Positions 1 to 11,179 of a stretch of 64,000 nt of DNA are shown piece by piece. The DNA lies in NCBI RefSeq assembly GCF_037042905.1, contig NC_087261.1, positions 19,669,117 through 19,733,116 of the forward strand, in the 5' to 3' direction. The DNA comes from Lytechinus pictus (lineage: Eukaryota; Echinodermata; Echinoidea; Temnopleuroida; Toxopneustidae). The position numbers were made by a program, and so were the translations under genes. Within the stretch, counting starts at the first letter, position 1, and each line of letters starts with the position of its first letter. The notes below the pieces were generated by a model. The model was not told the DNA's origin. It was given only the letters and a program-made list of their open reading frames with translations, and ran no database searches.

Positions 1-120
1 GTCGTCATGGTCGTAAAACTCTGTCCTGCAATGCAAATTGTGTGATATGAGATTTTTTTTCGTTTCGCATCTGGAACAGAAACATTCAATCTGCGTTTCG
101 TGTGCAAAATTATGGTTCCT

Positions 121-361
121 ACACTGTAAAAACTGTGGTGTTAAAACTGACACCAGTTGGTGTTAATAGAGGACCACACCCTGAGGTGTTAAAACTACAC
201 CCTATAGATTGAACATAACACAAAAGAGTGTAAATGTAACAACCAAAGGTGTTGTAATAACACCTATGGGTGTAAAACTAACACCACTAATTTAACACCG
301 GTGTAGAACAACTGGTGTGGTCCTATATGTACACCGGTTAACACCACAGTTTTTGCTGTGT
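121..361. mobile_element. Palindromic MITE with ACACTGTAAAAAC-type ends
   Basis: The ends are inverted copies of each other: ACACTGTAAAAACTGTGG on the left and its near reverse complement, finishing in TTTTTGCTGTGT, on the right. The interior is built from repeated GGTGTTA/TAACACC motifs, so the whole 240 bp can fold on itself. There is no coding capacity. This is typical of a non-autonomous DNA transposon. I could not define a clean target-site duplication, so the superfamily is open. Confidence 0.7.
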
Positions 362-440
362 ACTATGGTAAAAGCGATATCCGATTTAGGACGACTTTCC
401 AAAGCCACCGTAGTTCCTCCCAGAGCTCGAGAGGCCGCCC

Positions 441-735
441 GGGGGGCCCATCCATTGAAGAGTGGATACCAGGCGCGACCACGCGTAAAAAGGGAAAGAG
501 TGGGCAAGTATGTTACGTATAGGCCTATGTAACGTTATAAGGGTGTCAAAAACGATGTTTAAAATACTGAAAAGGAGGATATGTTTTCAATACTTGTAGG
601 GTTTCACAAGCTAAATACTTGTTAAGAGATGCATTTTCATAATCTGGAAAAGCCTTGCTTCCCTTGTTTAGGGTGCTTTTCGAAACCGCATGGTCGTGCC
701 TGGTATCCACTCATCAATGGAAGTGGTCCCCCGGG
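441..735. repeat. Inverted repeat pair around a 200-bp spacer
   Basis: A segment around 441-487 (CCATTGAAGAGTGGATACCA followed by GGCGCGACCACGCG) returns in reverse complement around 689-735 (TGGTCGTGCCTGGTATCCAC). This suggests a MITE or foldback repeat. No gene is visible in 362-1440; apart from this pair it holds a G-run near 990-1013 and a purine-rich stretch at 1240-1370. Confidence 0.5.
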
Positions 736-1440
736 AATTCGAATCTAATCCCCCATTTCTGGGGAAAGTAAAACATAATGCCCATTACATTGTGTGCTTG
801 AGGCATATCGTTTGTGTAGGAGTAAACAAAAGAAAAACCCGCAAATTCGGCTGGTACGCATGCGAAATGGTTTCGGCTGGAGAGGTGATTTGACCCATGG
901 AATCAATTGCAAGAGGTCCACCAATAATCCACATTAAATGCAATATCGATTCGATGGACTGTGAATATTTAAGAGGCAGAGGCGTCGATCCTGGGGGGGG
1001 GGGGGGCAGGGGGGCAATCGCTCCACCAATGAAGATAATATAAGATAAGATTGATTTTATTTATACACGGTTAAAAAGCCCAAACAGTTCACAGACTGAT
1101 TTCCATTGGGGCCGTGTGGAACATGATATACAATTGACATAGTAAACATTTTAAAACCAGTGTTTAACGTACAATATATATGAAAATAATATTTTAACCT
1201 AAACAGAAGCATCAATGAAATATTACAAAGGAATCATTGAAAGGTGAAGAGGAGGAGAGGAGAAGAAAAAAGGAAGAAGAAGGGAAAAGTGAGAAGGAGA
1301 AGAAAAGGACAACGGAGAAGATAACATAAGGAGAAAAGAAGAAGAAAATGATAATAAGAAGAAGGCGAAGAAATTATGTACCGTTCTCAAAAACATCAAT
1401 AACATACAACATGAAATGTCTATCGGTAATTCGAAAATAT

Positions 1441-2110
1441 TGGGGGGGGGGGCAAACATATCGTTTTGCCCCCCCCCCCAATAATTCCGCATGTGCAAAA
1501 AATAAAATAAGATTGTAATGTAACACAGAAATCAGCAAGCGAGATTGAGATACACAACTTGCTCTTTATCTAAAATCGTGCTCAAATGTCCACTTTTCAC
1601 ATTGGAATATAAAAAAATTCAGCTCGCAGTTCACGCTCGCATCATTTATGTAGCAAACCCCATACCTTTCATGATTAAATAGGTGAATAGAATGTCCCAT
1701 TTTCAGCTCTAAACCTCAAAAGAACTCCCACTTCGATTTGCAATAATCTTTTGTTGGATATATATCTTGTTCTTTATTAAAAATGTCCATTCAACTCAAT
1801 TTTTTTCAGATCGAAATATCAAAATTTTCAGCTTGCGCTTCGCGCTCGCATCTATTTTTAATTTTTAGATACCCATCTCAATCATTGGTACCAACAGAAT
1901 ATCAAGTTTCAGGTCAGAATATAAAGAAATTTCAGCTCGCGCTTCGCGCTCGGATTAATTTGTCGGTAAGATATGTGTCTCTATCTCATGAGTCATATAT
2001 ATATATAGGCATATGTGTGTGTGTGTGTGTGTGTGAGTTTGTTTGTTTTGTATGATCGAGCGCCTTTGGAAAGTTGATTCATGATTTTGCCCCCCCCCCC
2101 CCCAATCTGA
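1441..2110. repeat. Repeat with CTCGCGCTTCGCGCTCG motifs and G/C-run ends
   Basis: A degenerate motif of the type AGCTCGCGCTTCGCGCTCG recurs at about 1621, 1833 and 1936, separated by loosely repeated AT-rich text. The left side starts with a G-run/C-run hairpin (about 1441-1482) and the right side ends in a long C-run (about 2089-2102) next to a (GT)n tract. The same GAGCGCAAAGCGCGAGC motif occurs inside both Mutator-like copies (for example 37567-37586), so this is a dispersed repeat family. No gene was seen. Confidence 0.5.
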
Positions 2111-2217
2111 AAAATGGATCAAAATAATGATACAAATGTGAATGGTAAAAACAAACAAGATTGATTACGATTAAATCATGCACCTTTAAACATGCATGTA
2201 TAGAAGTATAAGGTAAC

Positions 2218-2350
2218 CTAAAGGGGAATGAAACCTTTGGAACAAGTAGGCTTCTGTCGCAACAGGAAAATCAAAGAATAAAATCAAAGAAAGTTTGAGA
2301 AAAATCGGACAAATAATGAGATTGAAAACGTCAAAACGTTTGAAAGTATA
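2218..2350 (+). mobile_element. Fragment of TTAA-type MITE family B
   Basis: The text from TAAAGGGGAATGAAACCTTT onward matches the left end of the complete family B element at 22582-23173, including a stretch of the form AAAATCAAAGAATAA-ATCA. The copy stops where a family A MITE begins at 2365, which may have interrupted it. Confidence 0.55.
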
Positions 2351-2364
2351 CTACAAATTACTCA

Positions 2365-2960
2365 TTAAAGGTCAAGTCCACCTCAGAAAAATGTTGATTT
2401 GAATCAATAGAGAAAAATCAGACAAGCACAATGCTGAAAATTTCATTAAAATCGGATGTAAAATAAGAAAGTTATGTCATTTCGCTTATTTTCAACAAAA
2501 TAGTTATATGAACGAGCCATTTACATCCAAATGAGAGAGTCCATGATGTCACTCACTCACTCTTTCTTTTGTTTTTTATTGTTTGAATAATAAAATATTT
2601 CAATTTTTACGAATTTGATGATTAGGACCTCCTTGCCCAAAATGTTAAAACAGTGGAATTCCACGTGTTCAGGATGGAATGAAACTTCATTTCACATGAC
2701 ACTGACGAGAAAATCAAAATATTTTATATTTCATAAAATAAAATACAAAAGAAATAGTGAGTGAGTGATGTCATCAGTTCCCTCATTTGCATACCGACCG
2801 AGATGTGCATATTACTGTTTTGTGAAATGAAGCGAAACTTTAAAATGTCATAACTTTCTTATTTTACATCCGATTTTGATGAAATTTGCAGTGTTATGCT
2901 AGTTGAATTTTTCTCTTTTTATTCAAATCAAATTTTTGTTGGGGTGGACTTGTCCTTTAA
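2365..2960. mobile_element. TTAA-flanked MITE, family A, copy 1
   Basis: Both ends read TTAAAGG(T/A)CAAGTCCACC in inverted orientation, and the terminal inverted repeats extend for more than 100 bp; the motif TCGGATGTAAAATAAGAAAG appears near both ends in opposite orientation. The element lies between TTAA tetranucleotides, as expected for piggyBac- or Kolobok-type target duplications. There is no ORF. A second copy is at 14942-15543. Confidence 0.8.
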
Positions 2961-4185
2961 TCGCGACTTAATTTTAGAAACAAGAATTTATATCAATGAA
3001 CAATCAGACCGCAATAGGCCAGATTCATCCAAATCATCTCGTGGCCGAATGCTCTTCCTTGTGATCTCGTGATTCATGAGATTGTCTCATGAATACTTAA
3101 CCTTACTAACCTTAAGTCAAATTAAATATCATTGCACCATCAGATAGAGTACATATTACTCTTTCATATTGGTCATTTGATTTTGTATAAAATATTTTTA
3201 TAAATAAGTTAATTTCTGGCCTGAAAATGTGCCTCAAAACTGAATTTTCTTCCTCTATTTTCTTTTGCAAATTGTGCAAAACTTTCCGTTAGATTAAAAA
3301 TATACAGTTTTACAAATAAAAATGTACAGTATATACAAGCAATATACAATTACGGCTGGTAACCCATATAATTCAGCTGCAACTGTAATTGTTTCTGCTG
3401 TTCTTCCTTGGGGCAAGTGCAGTGTAAGACAATATGACAAATCATAACATGAAATAAAGTTTCATTGATAATGATATAACGAATTACAGAACAAAACTAT
3501 AAAGCCTCAATGATATCTATATCTCCATAAAGCTGAAATTTGGTACTTTCTTACTATGTCACTCTTGATATATAGCACTTTTTAAACGGGTCAAGATCAC
3601 ACTTTTTCCACCAAGTTACAAGACGAGATTTATAAAATTTTGGAGTAGCATGAAATCCATACTTCTGATTGGCTGGATAAGGTTCACAAAACAACAGGCG
3701 CGGGTAATTTGAAGAGATTGCCACGTGGTGAGTGTGACCTTGGAGGGCTCAGTGTGGGAATGGTTGGGATTTAAGTTGGTGTGCAATCTCTCTGAACAAT
3801 CAAAGTGCAGTATTCTTGTTTTTAATCTGCTAAATGTTAAAAATGTTTTAAAGCATACATATTCAGCTTCATCATGACCTAAAATCATTTGGGCTCAAAC
3901 AATATGAAGTGTAAAATCAACATCTTTTGACAGGTGAAAATAATTATTTTGTAGCATGCTTTAGATCAAAATTTTCACATACATTACAAAATTGTTATAT
4001 AAATTTAAACACATGACATGAAAGAAGGATTCTTCTTCTTCTTCTTCTTTACAATGATACCAGAATCATGAAATTTGATATAAGTTTAGAACATCAATGG
4101 CCGCATAAAAAGAGGTGTTTTGGTTTGCACCCAGCTCATTAAATATTCTAAACCTCTCTAGTCTCTAATATCATGAGGACCTTTA
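2961..4185. other. AT-rich non-coding stretch downstream of the receptor
   Basis: No convincing gene or element boundary is visible. A short (CTT)n run lies at 4031-4048. The 4050-4185 part would be 3' flank or UTR of the minus-strand receptor. Confidence 0.4.
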
Positions 4186-5518
4186 CTACTGACTGTGAAA
4201 GATTTTGCAGCACGTCTGTCTAAATTGCCGGTAGGTGAATAAATATACAAACACATTGGCGATGTTGTTAATATATTTCATTTGATAGAATGTATAGATG
4301 ATGACTTGTTTTTTCACTATGTTGAGCTGATGAAAAGGAACCTGGTCGAGGATGACATTAGGTAGCCAGAGGATGAAGAATATGACAGTAATGATGATGA
4401 CGACCTTAGTGGTCCTATGGTCGGATTGAGTGTTCTGAAGCTTGCTCGATGATGGTTTCGTTTTATTATTGGCAGGGTGATGTGGAGCTTTTCCAGTGTC
4501 TTTGATTGACTTCGTGTCAATCGTCAATGGTTGGCTTTTCTTCTTACTGATGGCAAAAAGTCTTCTCGTATTTGAGATTGCAGGTAGTGGTACGGACTCA
4601 TTTTCTTGAAAGGAAGTCTGGTCATTTCTCGATTCTGCATCAATGTTAATGTTTGACGCAGATTTCTTGAGTATTCTTATCTCGATAGCATCTTCAGCAT
4701 TTGATGTCGTTTTCATAACGGGCTTTTGTTGGTTGTCACAAATGTCATATCCTAGTTCGTTATTGTATGACAAAGAATAATTGGCCGTCATCTGCCTGTT
4801 GGTATCATCAAGTTCTGATATACTCGCGACAGTTGCACAAGAAGCTGGTGATTTTGGCAGTGTCTTGTCATTCACAGTTTTAGCTAGATCTCGACCAACG
4901 AAGACAGATCCGATCGTCAATTGCTGACGAATTATCTGATGAGCACGTATGATCTTGTAGATCCGAACGTACAAGACTGAAATGGCCAATGCAGAAACAC
5001 AAAATACAATGGCCTGTGTTTTGGCGTAAACATCCCGGCCCCAGGGAATGTTGCCGTAGACATGGCATCCGTACTCACTGCCGAGTTTGACTGAGGTGGT
5101 GATGAAAAAGAATGGGATATGGAGCACGAAAGCGACTACGGCACACCCGATGGCGATCAAGGTAGCAGTTCGCCTTCCGATTCGCTTATTGAACGGCCGG
5201 CCTACACACTGCTTGATACCTATACACGGCCATCCAGATTGTGAGAAACAGTCCAGCATAGAGGGCCGATCTCGCTCCAACGATTTCGACTAAGCACGCC
5301 CATGGATGCTCATCGTGGTAAAACACCATGACGATCTTCATCCCGTTGATGATACTGGCGATGAGGTCGACGACGGCAAGGGCGATGAAGGTGATATCTG
5401 TGGCATTTTTGATACCCTGACGCGTAAAGACGCCTACAATTACCAGGTTACCAGGCATCCCAAAGACAATCGCCAAACAACCAACAGTCATTCTGAGGAT
5501 GATAAAATCGGTGAACAT
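4186..5518 (-). pseudogene. Rhodopsin-type (class A) GPCR, intronless, frameshifted
   Basis: A seven-transmembrane receptor is split over two frames. The upstream frame (from 5518, 110 codons) carries TM1 with a GN motif (residues about 10-33), TM2 with the usual LAxxD (about 40-62), the TM3 cysteine, and TM3 ending in AVYRYQAVCRP, the DRY position. The downstream frame (stop at 4186-4188) resumes with RPFNKR, then TM4 (its residues about 40-60), the ECL2 cysteine (about 72), TM5 (88-110), a long polar third intracellular loop of about 180 residues, TM6 with LWLP (293-312) and TM7 with NVFVY in the NPxxY position. The break falls on GGCCGGCC at 5195-5202; one GGCC fewer would keep the frame. 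It is either a pseudogene, a null allele or an assembly error. The ligand is unknown. The N-terminus before TM1 is very short, so an upstream exon or a second lesion is possible. Confidence 0.82.
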
Positions 5519-6930
5519 GGTGCAGAAAGAGTGTCATCCAACGTCAATCCAAATTTGAAAACAGTGTTGTGTTCAACTCTTATATTCTTCAGAAAGACAA
5601 AGATGTTACGTGTCAACAGGTGGCAAAGGGGTTGTGTCCTAAAAACCAAAAGCTGCAATGGTAACTTCTGTCTGCTCGTCTCCGCTGCCTCAACGATCTC
5701 GCCAATATATAATGAGAATGAAGAAAACCAAATTTCCATTCAAGTGTGAATCCATCAAATACATAATAGAAGTAGATTTGTGACCTAACGGTAAAATATC
5801 TCGTCAATATTTGTTTCATTGTCGATTATAGTATGTCATAGGGTTATTGCCGTCAATCAAGTTTTAATTGGTTCCGTATAAATCAAGATATTGTGTGCAG
5901 ATGTCATCGGATCATTGCTAAATGCATTAATTTGATACGAGCATTTCATGAACACAACTTGATAATCATAAATGTCATCGGATGTAGTTTTTTTTCTATC
6001 GAAAGCTTTGCCAACTAGTCACTTTATATGAAGTTCTACTTTTTATTGAACTCTGGCAAAACTTCGCTTATCAGAGAAACCTCGTCACCCTTAAACTGCT
6101 TTTCTTTTTTTCTTTTTTTACCCATTATCAACATCATCAACATCAGTCGCATCAGTGACAGGATGAGTAACCTTTTTTTGAAAGTGAATGCATTTTGTGA
6201 TTAATCCTTTACCATGTAAATAGTGGAAGAAAGGGGAAGGCCGCAGTTTCATTTCAAGTTATATTTTTTTTATAATTACTTTTGAAGAAAATAAAAATAG
6301 ATAAAAACCCCTATATTTTAGACTATTAATGGATCAATCATTGTGATCGAAAGCACGATTCCATTTACTAAGCATTTTCAAAGCTTTAGTATTCGTCATT
6401 AGATGAAAGAGCATCATTTCAACGAAGTTCTGATGAATAGGATTCAATCAGAATATCCTTGAATAAACTGAGCCTGATTTTCAGTTAAGAAAAATGATAT
6501 TTCAAATTAAAAAAAATATGCTGAAAGGATCAGCACAATATCAAGAGAAAGTTGCTAAAAGAATCTTAGACACACCATCGCAGTCTGACAAACAAAAACG
6601 ATTGTGACCGATGTAAGCTTTGTTACATTATTTTGAATGGTATATTATCGGTCGGTTTTGGAGTTGGTTTCGTTGGTATGACTGTATCATAAACTATTCT
6701 CTTTTCTATGGCCTTTTAGATTCAATCTCATATCATTGGGAATCGATATTAGGCATTTGCTTTCAGATCAAATTATCAGCAGGTAGGCTATAGAGATTAT
6801 TGAGGTCAGGTTTGACTGAACCAGATATAACTATAGACGTGACCAACTAGACAGTCAAGAATAAATTATTGTATGGCGCTAGCATCTTCCACTTTTTTAA
6901 AGAAGTCTTTCAGAAATAATATAAATATCA
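5519..6930. other. AT-rich stretch upstream of the receptor, nothing recognised
   Basis: This would contain the promoter of the minus-strand receptor. Short frames on either strand show no domain or codon-like character. Only T-rich runs are visible. Confidence 0.35.
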
Positions 6931-7019
6931 TAATTAAATGAGAGAGTTACACAAAATTGTAATGGTGAAAAAAGTGATATTCCCTATAAACCCCCAAAAA
7001 TACAATATATATGTTGACG

Positions 7020-7422
7020 TAATCAAGGGAGAAGAAAAGAAGGAAAGAGGAAAAGAGGAATAAGAAGGAAAGAGGAAGAAAAGAAGGAGGAGAAAAAGAA
7101 GAAGGAAGAAGAAGAAGAATGAGAAGAAGGAGGAGGAGAAGAAGAAGAAGAAGGAGGAGGAGGAGAAGAAGAAGGAGGAGTTGAAGAAGAAAATAAAGAA
7201 GAAAAAGAAGAGGGAGAAAAGAAGAATAAGCTGAAGAAGAAGAAGCAGGAGGAGGAGGAAAAGAAGAAGAAGGAGGACGAGAAGAATAAGAAGACAAAGA
7301 AGAAGAAGAAGAGGGGGAAGAAGAAGAAGACTGAGGAGGGGGAGAATAAGAAGAATAATCAGGGGAAGGAGAATGAGGAGGAGAAGAAGAGGGAGGAGGG
7401 GGGGGGGAAGTAGTAGTAGTAC

Positions 7423-7455
<33 letters not shown>

Positions 7456-7496
7456 AAGTAGTAGTAGTAGCAGCAGTAGTAGTAGTAGTAGTAGTA

Positions 7497-7563
<67 letters not shown>

Positions 7564-7601
7564 AAGAAGAAGAAGTAGTAGTAGTAGTATAGTAGTAGAA
7601 A

Positions 7602-7651
<50 letters not shown>

Positions 7652-7652
7652 A

Positions 7653-7705
<53 letters not shown>

Positions 7706-7775
7706 ATAGTGGTAGTATAGAAGTGGTAGTAGCAGCAGTAGAGGAAGTAGAAGTAGTAGTAGTAGTAGTAGTAGA

Positions 7776-7827
<52 letters not shown>

Positions 7828-7830
7828 AAA
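7020..7830. repeat. Long trinucleotide microsatellite: (GAA/GGA)n then (AGT)n
   Basis: About 380 bp of almost pure purine GAA/GGA triplets (7020-7400) passes through a G-run into about 430 bp dominated by AGT/TAG triplets. Any frame through it gives homopolymers (Leu, Tyr, Thr, Ser, Val), which explains the long open frames without a gene. The purine half could form triplex DNA. Confidence 0.9.
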
Positions 7831-7839
7831 GTAGAAGGA

Positions 7840-9233
7840 GGGGAGGAGAAGACTGGGTAAGCAGACAGCCAAAAACAGATGAGAAAGTGATAAGAAATTG
7901 AGAGAAGGGAAATTTTAATAGGATGACATACAAGCCGACATTTGGAAGGTGGGTTTGTAGACCAGGTCAACTTGTGTATAATGGGGGAGCGAACATTTTG
8001 AGGAATTATTATATTAATACAAGAAAGAGATGTCTGCATTGAAGTGTAAATTAGATTATCATTGTTATCAATCTAATATAACCCCAGACTCTCCGTAATC
8101 ACCATACCAACTTAGAATGTTGTACAGTTCAGTTTAACTGTAATTCGTCGGTAAGGGCAAATACAAAGTGGCAATTCGAGAAAACACTAAACTGATTATT
8201 TATCTGTTCGTACAGAGATTTCAGCCGTAATAAATTCGAATTTCTAGTATGCATATCAGATTCAAAATTTATTTTTTCATAAATCTCGTTTTCAAAGTCA
8301 TTTAACCGCGTTATATAAATACCTGGTCCCACTGGCCGACGGGTACATAACGTATTCATGAAGGACACAGCGGATGAGCAAAATTTCGCGGGTGGCTCCA
8401 TCCGTTTTCATCAGCTCCAGAAAATGACAAAATTAGCAACAACAACAAAAATTGCAAAACAAAACAGACGTGAGTTGTATGTAGCGCGGATGTTAAACGG
8501 TTGTCCATCGCAAACCTTGCGGATGAAAATGGATGGAAATGGATGACAGCTCCGAAGTGGTAAGCGGGGGTTTTATTTACGACATGCGTATGCTTATATC
8601 CATTTTATTTCCGTGCTACTAACGATGTATAGACGTTCCATGTACGATGTCTTTCCTCCCTCTTTCTGCTGTTCAGCTTCAGTGGATTTGAGTAGCGAGG
8701 ATGTCCAGAGGATCATGGGCGGAAATCCCAGGGGGGACAGGGGGACGCGCCCCCCTACTCAAAATAGAAGGGGGGCACAATATCAAATGCCCCCCCCTAC
8801 TATTTTTGCTCTTTTGTGATGAAAAGAAATACATCAATCAATAAAAATCGCGGGCTTACATTCAGCTTCTCGCATTGCATTTTGAGATTCTGTGTGTGGT
8901 AGAGTTTGGAGGGGTGCATGAATCGGAATATTCTAAATGTTGCTATCAATCTTTCATCTATATAAAAACTTTCCTTTTGGTTCAATTAAGCCACTGAATA
9001 TTTCTCCAATGGAGCGTTTCAAGAAACATTAAATGCATGTCCAAAAAAATCAAGGGCAAATTATTTCATTTACTACGGTTTAAAGTTGATTTGCATTCAA
9101 CGCGACGGTTCAATTGCAACTCAACTTTCTTGCATCACCCAATGCACTCGATATGGAAACTTGCGCTTCATTTTCAAATGAACGATTCTTGCAACACTCT
9201 CATTAGTTCTCTCTTGCTTTCGTTTTGAATTAG
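7840..9233. other. Non-coding region with a G/C-run repeat
   Basis: The part at 8700-8812 (a GGGGGGACAGGGGGACGCG-like segment followed by a long C-run) looks like a dispersed repeat. I looked here for the missing 5' exons of the discoidin gene and found none. Confidence 0.35.
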
Positions 9234-9380
9234 GTAGATCTCCAGACAAAGCATTTGGTGACTGGCGTGATAACTCAAGGACATCGCGATCTGCAGTGGT
9301 GGACTACATCGACTTGGCTAGAGTTCTTTGATGGTCAGTTATGGAAATACATTTACGAGGATGACTGCGGCACCAGAACG
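9234..9380 (+). CDS. Exon of an F5/8 type C (discoidin) domain protein
   Basis: The exon lies between an acceptor (TTTTGAATTAG) and a donor (ACG|GTAAGA) and is 49 codons long in phase 0. It reads VDLQTKHLVTGVITQG, then a DLQWW-WTTSTWLEFFDGQLWKY-like body and EDDCGTRT. This is the central strand set of discoidin (coagulation factor 5/8 C-terminal) domains, where VDL, VTGVITQG and a W..Y strand are conserved. Such domains bind phospholipids or glycans on secreted or surface proteins. The preceding half of the domain should lie upstream but was not found in the window. The exon joins in frame to the one at 10524. Confidence 0.8.
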
Positions 9381-9784
9381 GTAAGACGCTACTGAACGGA
9401 TGGTAATTATGGGGATGGCAAATTTGGGGTTGGGAGGTCTTCCATCATGTCCATCGTGCTCTACCGAAATATGGTGTCAAGGAAAGTGATAAATTCAAAA
9501 TGATGGCGTCACACCTCAGAATTATACTTCAAACTAACCTTTCAATGAATCTTACATGCAAATTGTTTAGTAAGCAGTTTTAGTATAAAAAAATTCCACC
9601 TAGCTAAAAAGGTAATACGTGTATCCATCTTTAAAGATAATTTTCATAACAATTGCGATTATCGTTGTGACTATCATTATTATTGTTGTTGTTTTTTACT
9701 CTTATGTTTAAAAGCATTGGTTGACGTGTGATTTGACCCTTACTAAAACCTAATCTGCAAGGCCCCACTTGTCACCTGTTTCTG

Positions 9785-10402
9785 TGAAAATCAATATCAT
9801 GAATAAAGTGCTCCAAAAATGTGATCAAATATGGTGAATATAAACTCCATACCTACTTCATCGATCGTATTCATTCCATATACTACAATTGTTATCCCCG
9901 AAAAAAGTTAATCATGGTATTTTTTTTGTTACAGATGTTTTAAAGATTCTGCTCCGATTTTTTGTTGTTTCTAATACAACCTACACCTACTTTGAAAATC
10001 AATATCATGAATAAAGTGCTCCAAAAATGTGATCAAATATGGTGAAGATAAACTCCATACCTACTTCATCGATCGTATTCATTCCATATACTACAATTGT
10101 TATCCCCGAAAAAAGTTAATCATGGTGTTTTTTTTGTTACAGATGTTTTAAAGATTCTGCTCCGATTTTTTTTTGTGCTAATACAACCTACACCTACTTT
10201 GAAAATCAATATAATGAATAAAGTGCTCCAAAAATGTGATCAAATATGGTGAAGATAAACTCCATACCTACTTCATCGATCGTATTCATTCCATCTACTA
10301 CAATTGTTATCCCCGAAATAAGTTAATCATGGTATTTTTTGTTACAGATGTTTTAAAGATTCTGCTCCGATTTTTTGTTGTTGCTAATACAACCTACATC
10401 AA
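9785..10402 (+). repeat. Three-copy ~208-bp tandem repeat in the discoidin-gene intron
   Basis: Units begin with TGAAAATCAATATCATGAAT at 9785, 9993 and 10200 and differ by only a few substitutions or small indels. Each ends with a pyrimidine-rich stretch and ACAACCTACA. The intron bounded by 9381 and 10523 is almost half made of this array. It shows no coding signal. Confidence 0.9.
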
Positions 10403-10523
10403 CATTCAGATTTTTTTAACGAGATCTTTGTAATGTAAAAGAATGTCCTTATTCAAACTCATAATTTTGTGATTATCAATCGCGCATTTTTGTGATTTTT
10501 TTTCTGCTTTTTGCTCTCGCCAG

Positions 10524-10688
10524 ATTTTCCCAACCAACTATGACAACAACTCACCTGTCACCATTCTGTTGCCTGTGCCTGTTATTGCAGTGAAAGTCCG
10601 CATAGACCCCAAATCCTGGTCTACCCGGATTACCCTTCGCTGTGAAATACTTGGTCGCGAGATAACTAACATGACTGACTTTTTGTAG
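10524..10688 (+). CDS. Terminal exon of the F5/8 type C (discoidin) domain protein
   Basis: This exon follows a strong acceptor (TTTTTTCTGCTTTTTGCTCTCGCCAG, shown only in its last part: TTTTGCTCTCGCCAG). It runs 54 codons to TAG at 10686-10688. It reads IFPTNYDNNSPVTILLPVPV, then a VKVRIDPKSW strand and ITLRCEILG, the well-known C-terminal end of discoidin domains (FxGNxDxxTxV, RxxPxxW, LRxExxGC). The final cysteine is replaced: after ILG comes REITNMTDFL and the stop. It joins in phase 0 to the exon ending at 9380. Roughly 103 residues of one domain are recovered in total. Confidence 0.82.
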   Translation: MFPTNYDNNSPVTILLPVPVIAVKVRIDPKSWSTRITLRCEILGREITNMTDFL

Positions 10689-11179
10689 CCTTGATAACTA
10701 AGGCACGTTTAAGAGCATGGAAAACAAATGGGGGCGGGGAGACGAGTCCCCCGCCCTCCCAAGGGACTAAACATCCCACGACACCATTGCTCGTGTCTGT
10801 AGGTTATAAATAGACAAGGATTGTGCTGAGATAACACTTCAGTCTGTTCAAGTATACTTTAGATGAAGAATATATAGACAGCAAAAAGTATTTAAAAATG
10901 TCGTGTGGCAACTTCTGCTCTCTTACATTTTCATTTTGTAGATGTACTTATAAATATTATACGATTATTCTATGGTGACGTCATAAGCAGATAAGCGTAA
11001 TTGCCTAGAAAGAGGCGGGGGTAAAAATTTGGAAGGATGAAATCTGCTAGCCAAGAAGGCATCGAGAATTTAAATCTGTTAATTGATTATTCATAACTAT
11101 TATTGGTTTAAATAAATTATTTCGTATGCTGCAAGTGAGCAGCATACAATCGATCGGTGAGCTGTCAATTAGCAACCAA
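10689..11179. other. Probable 3' flank of the discoidin gene
   Basis: AT-rich sequence after the stop codon with short G/C-rich pieces near 10730 and 11010. No other feature was seen. Confidence 0.3.

Noticed and set aside
3616-3888. 90-codon minus-strand frame downstream of the receptor
   Set aside because: No domain is visible and no neighbouring signal supports it. It is likely a chance open frame.
6934-8039. Long frames with poly-Leu, poly-Tyr, poly-Thr or poly-Ser
   Set aside because: They read straight through the trinucleotide microsatellite in several frames on both strands, so they reflect repeat period and not coding.
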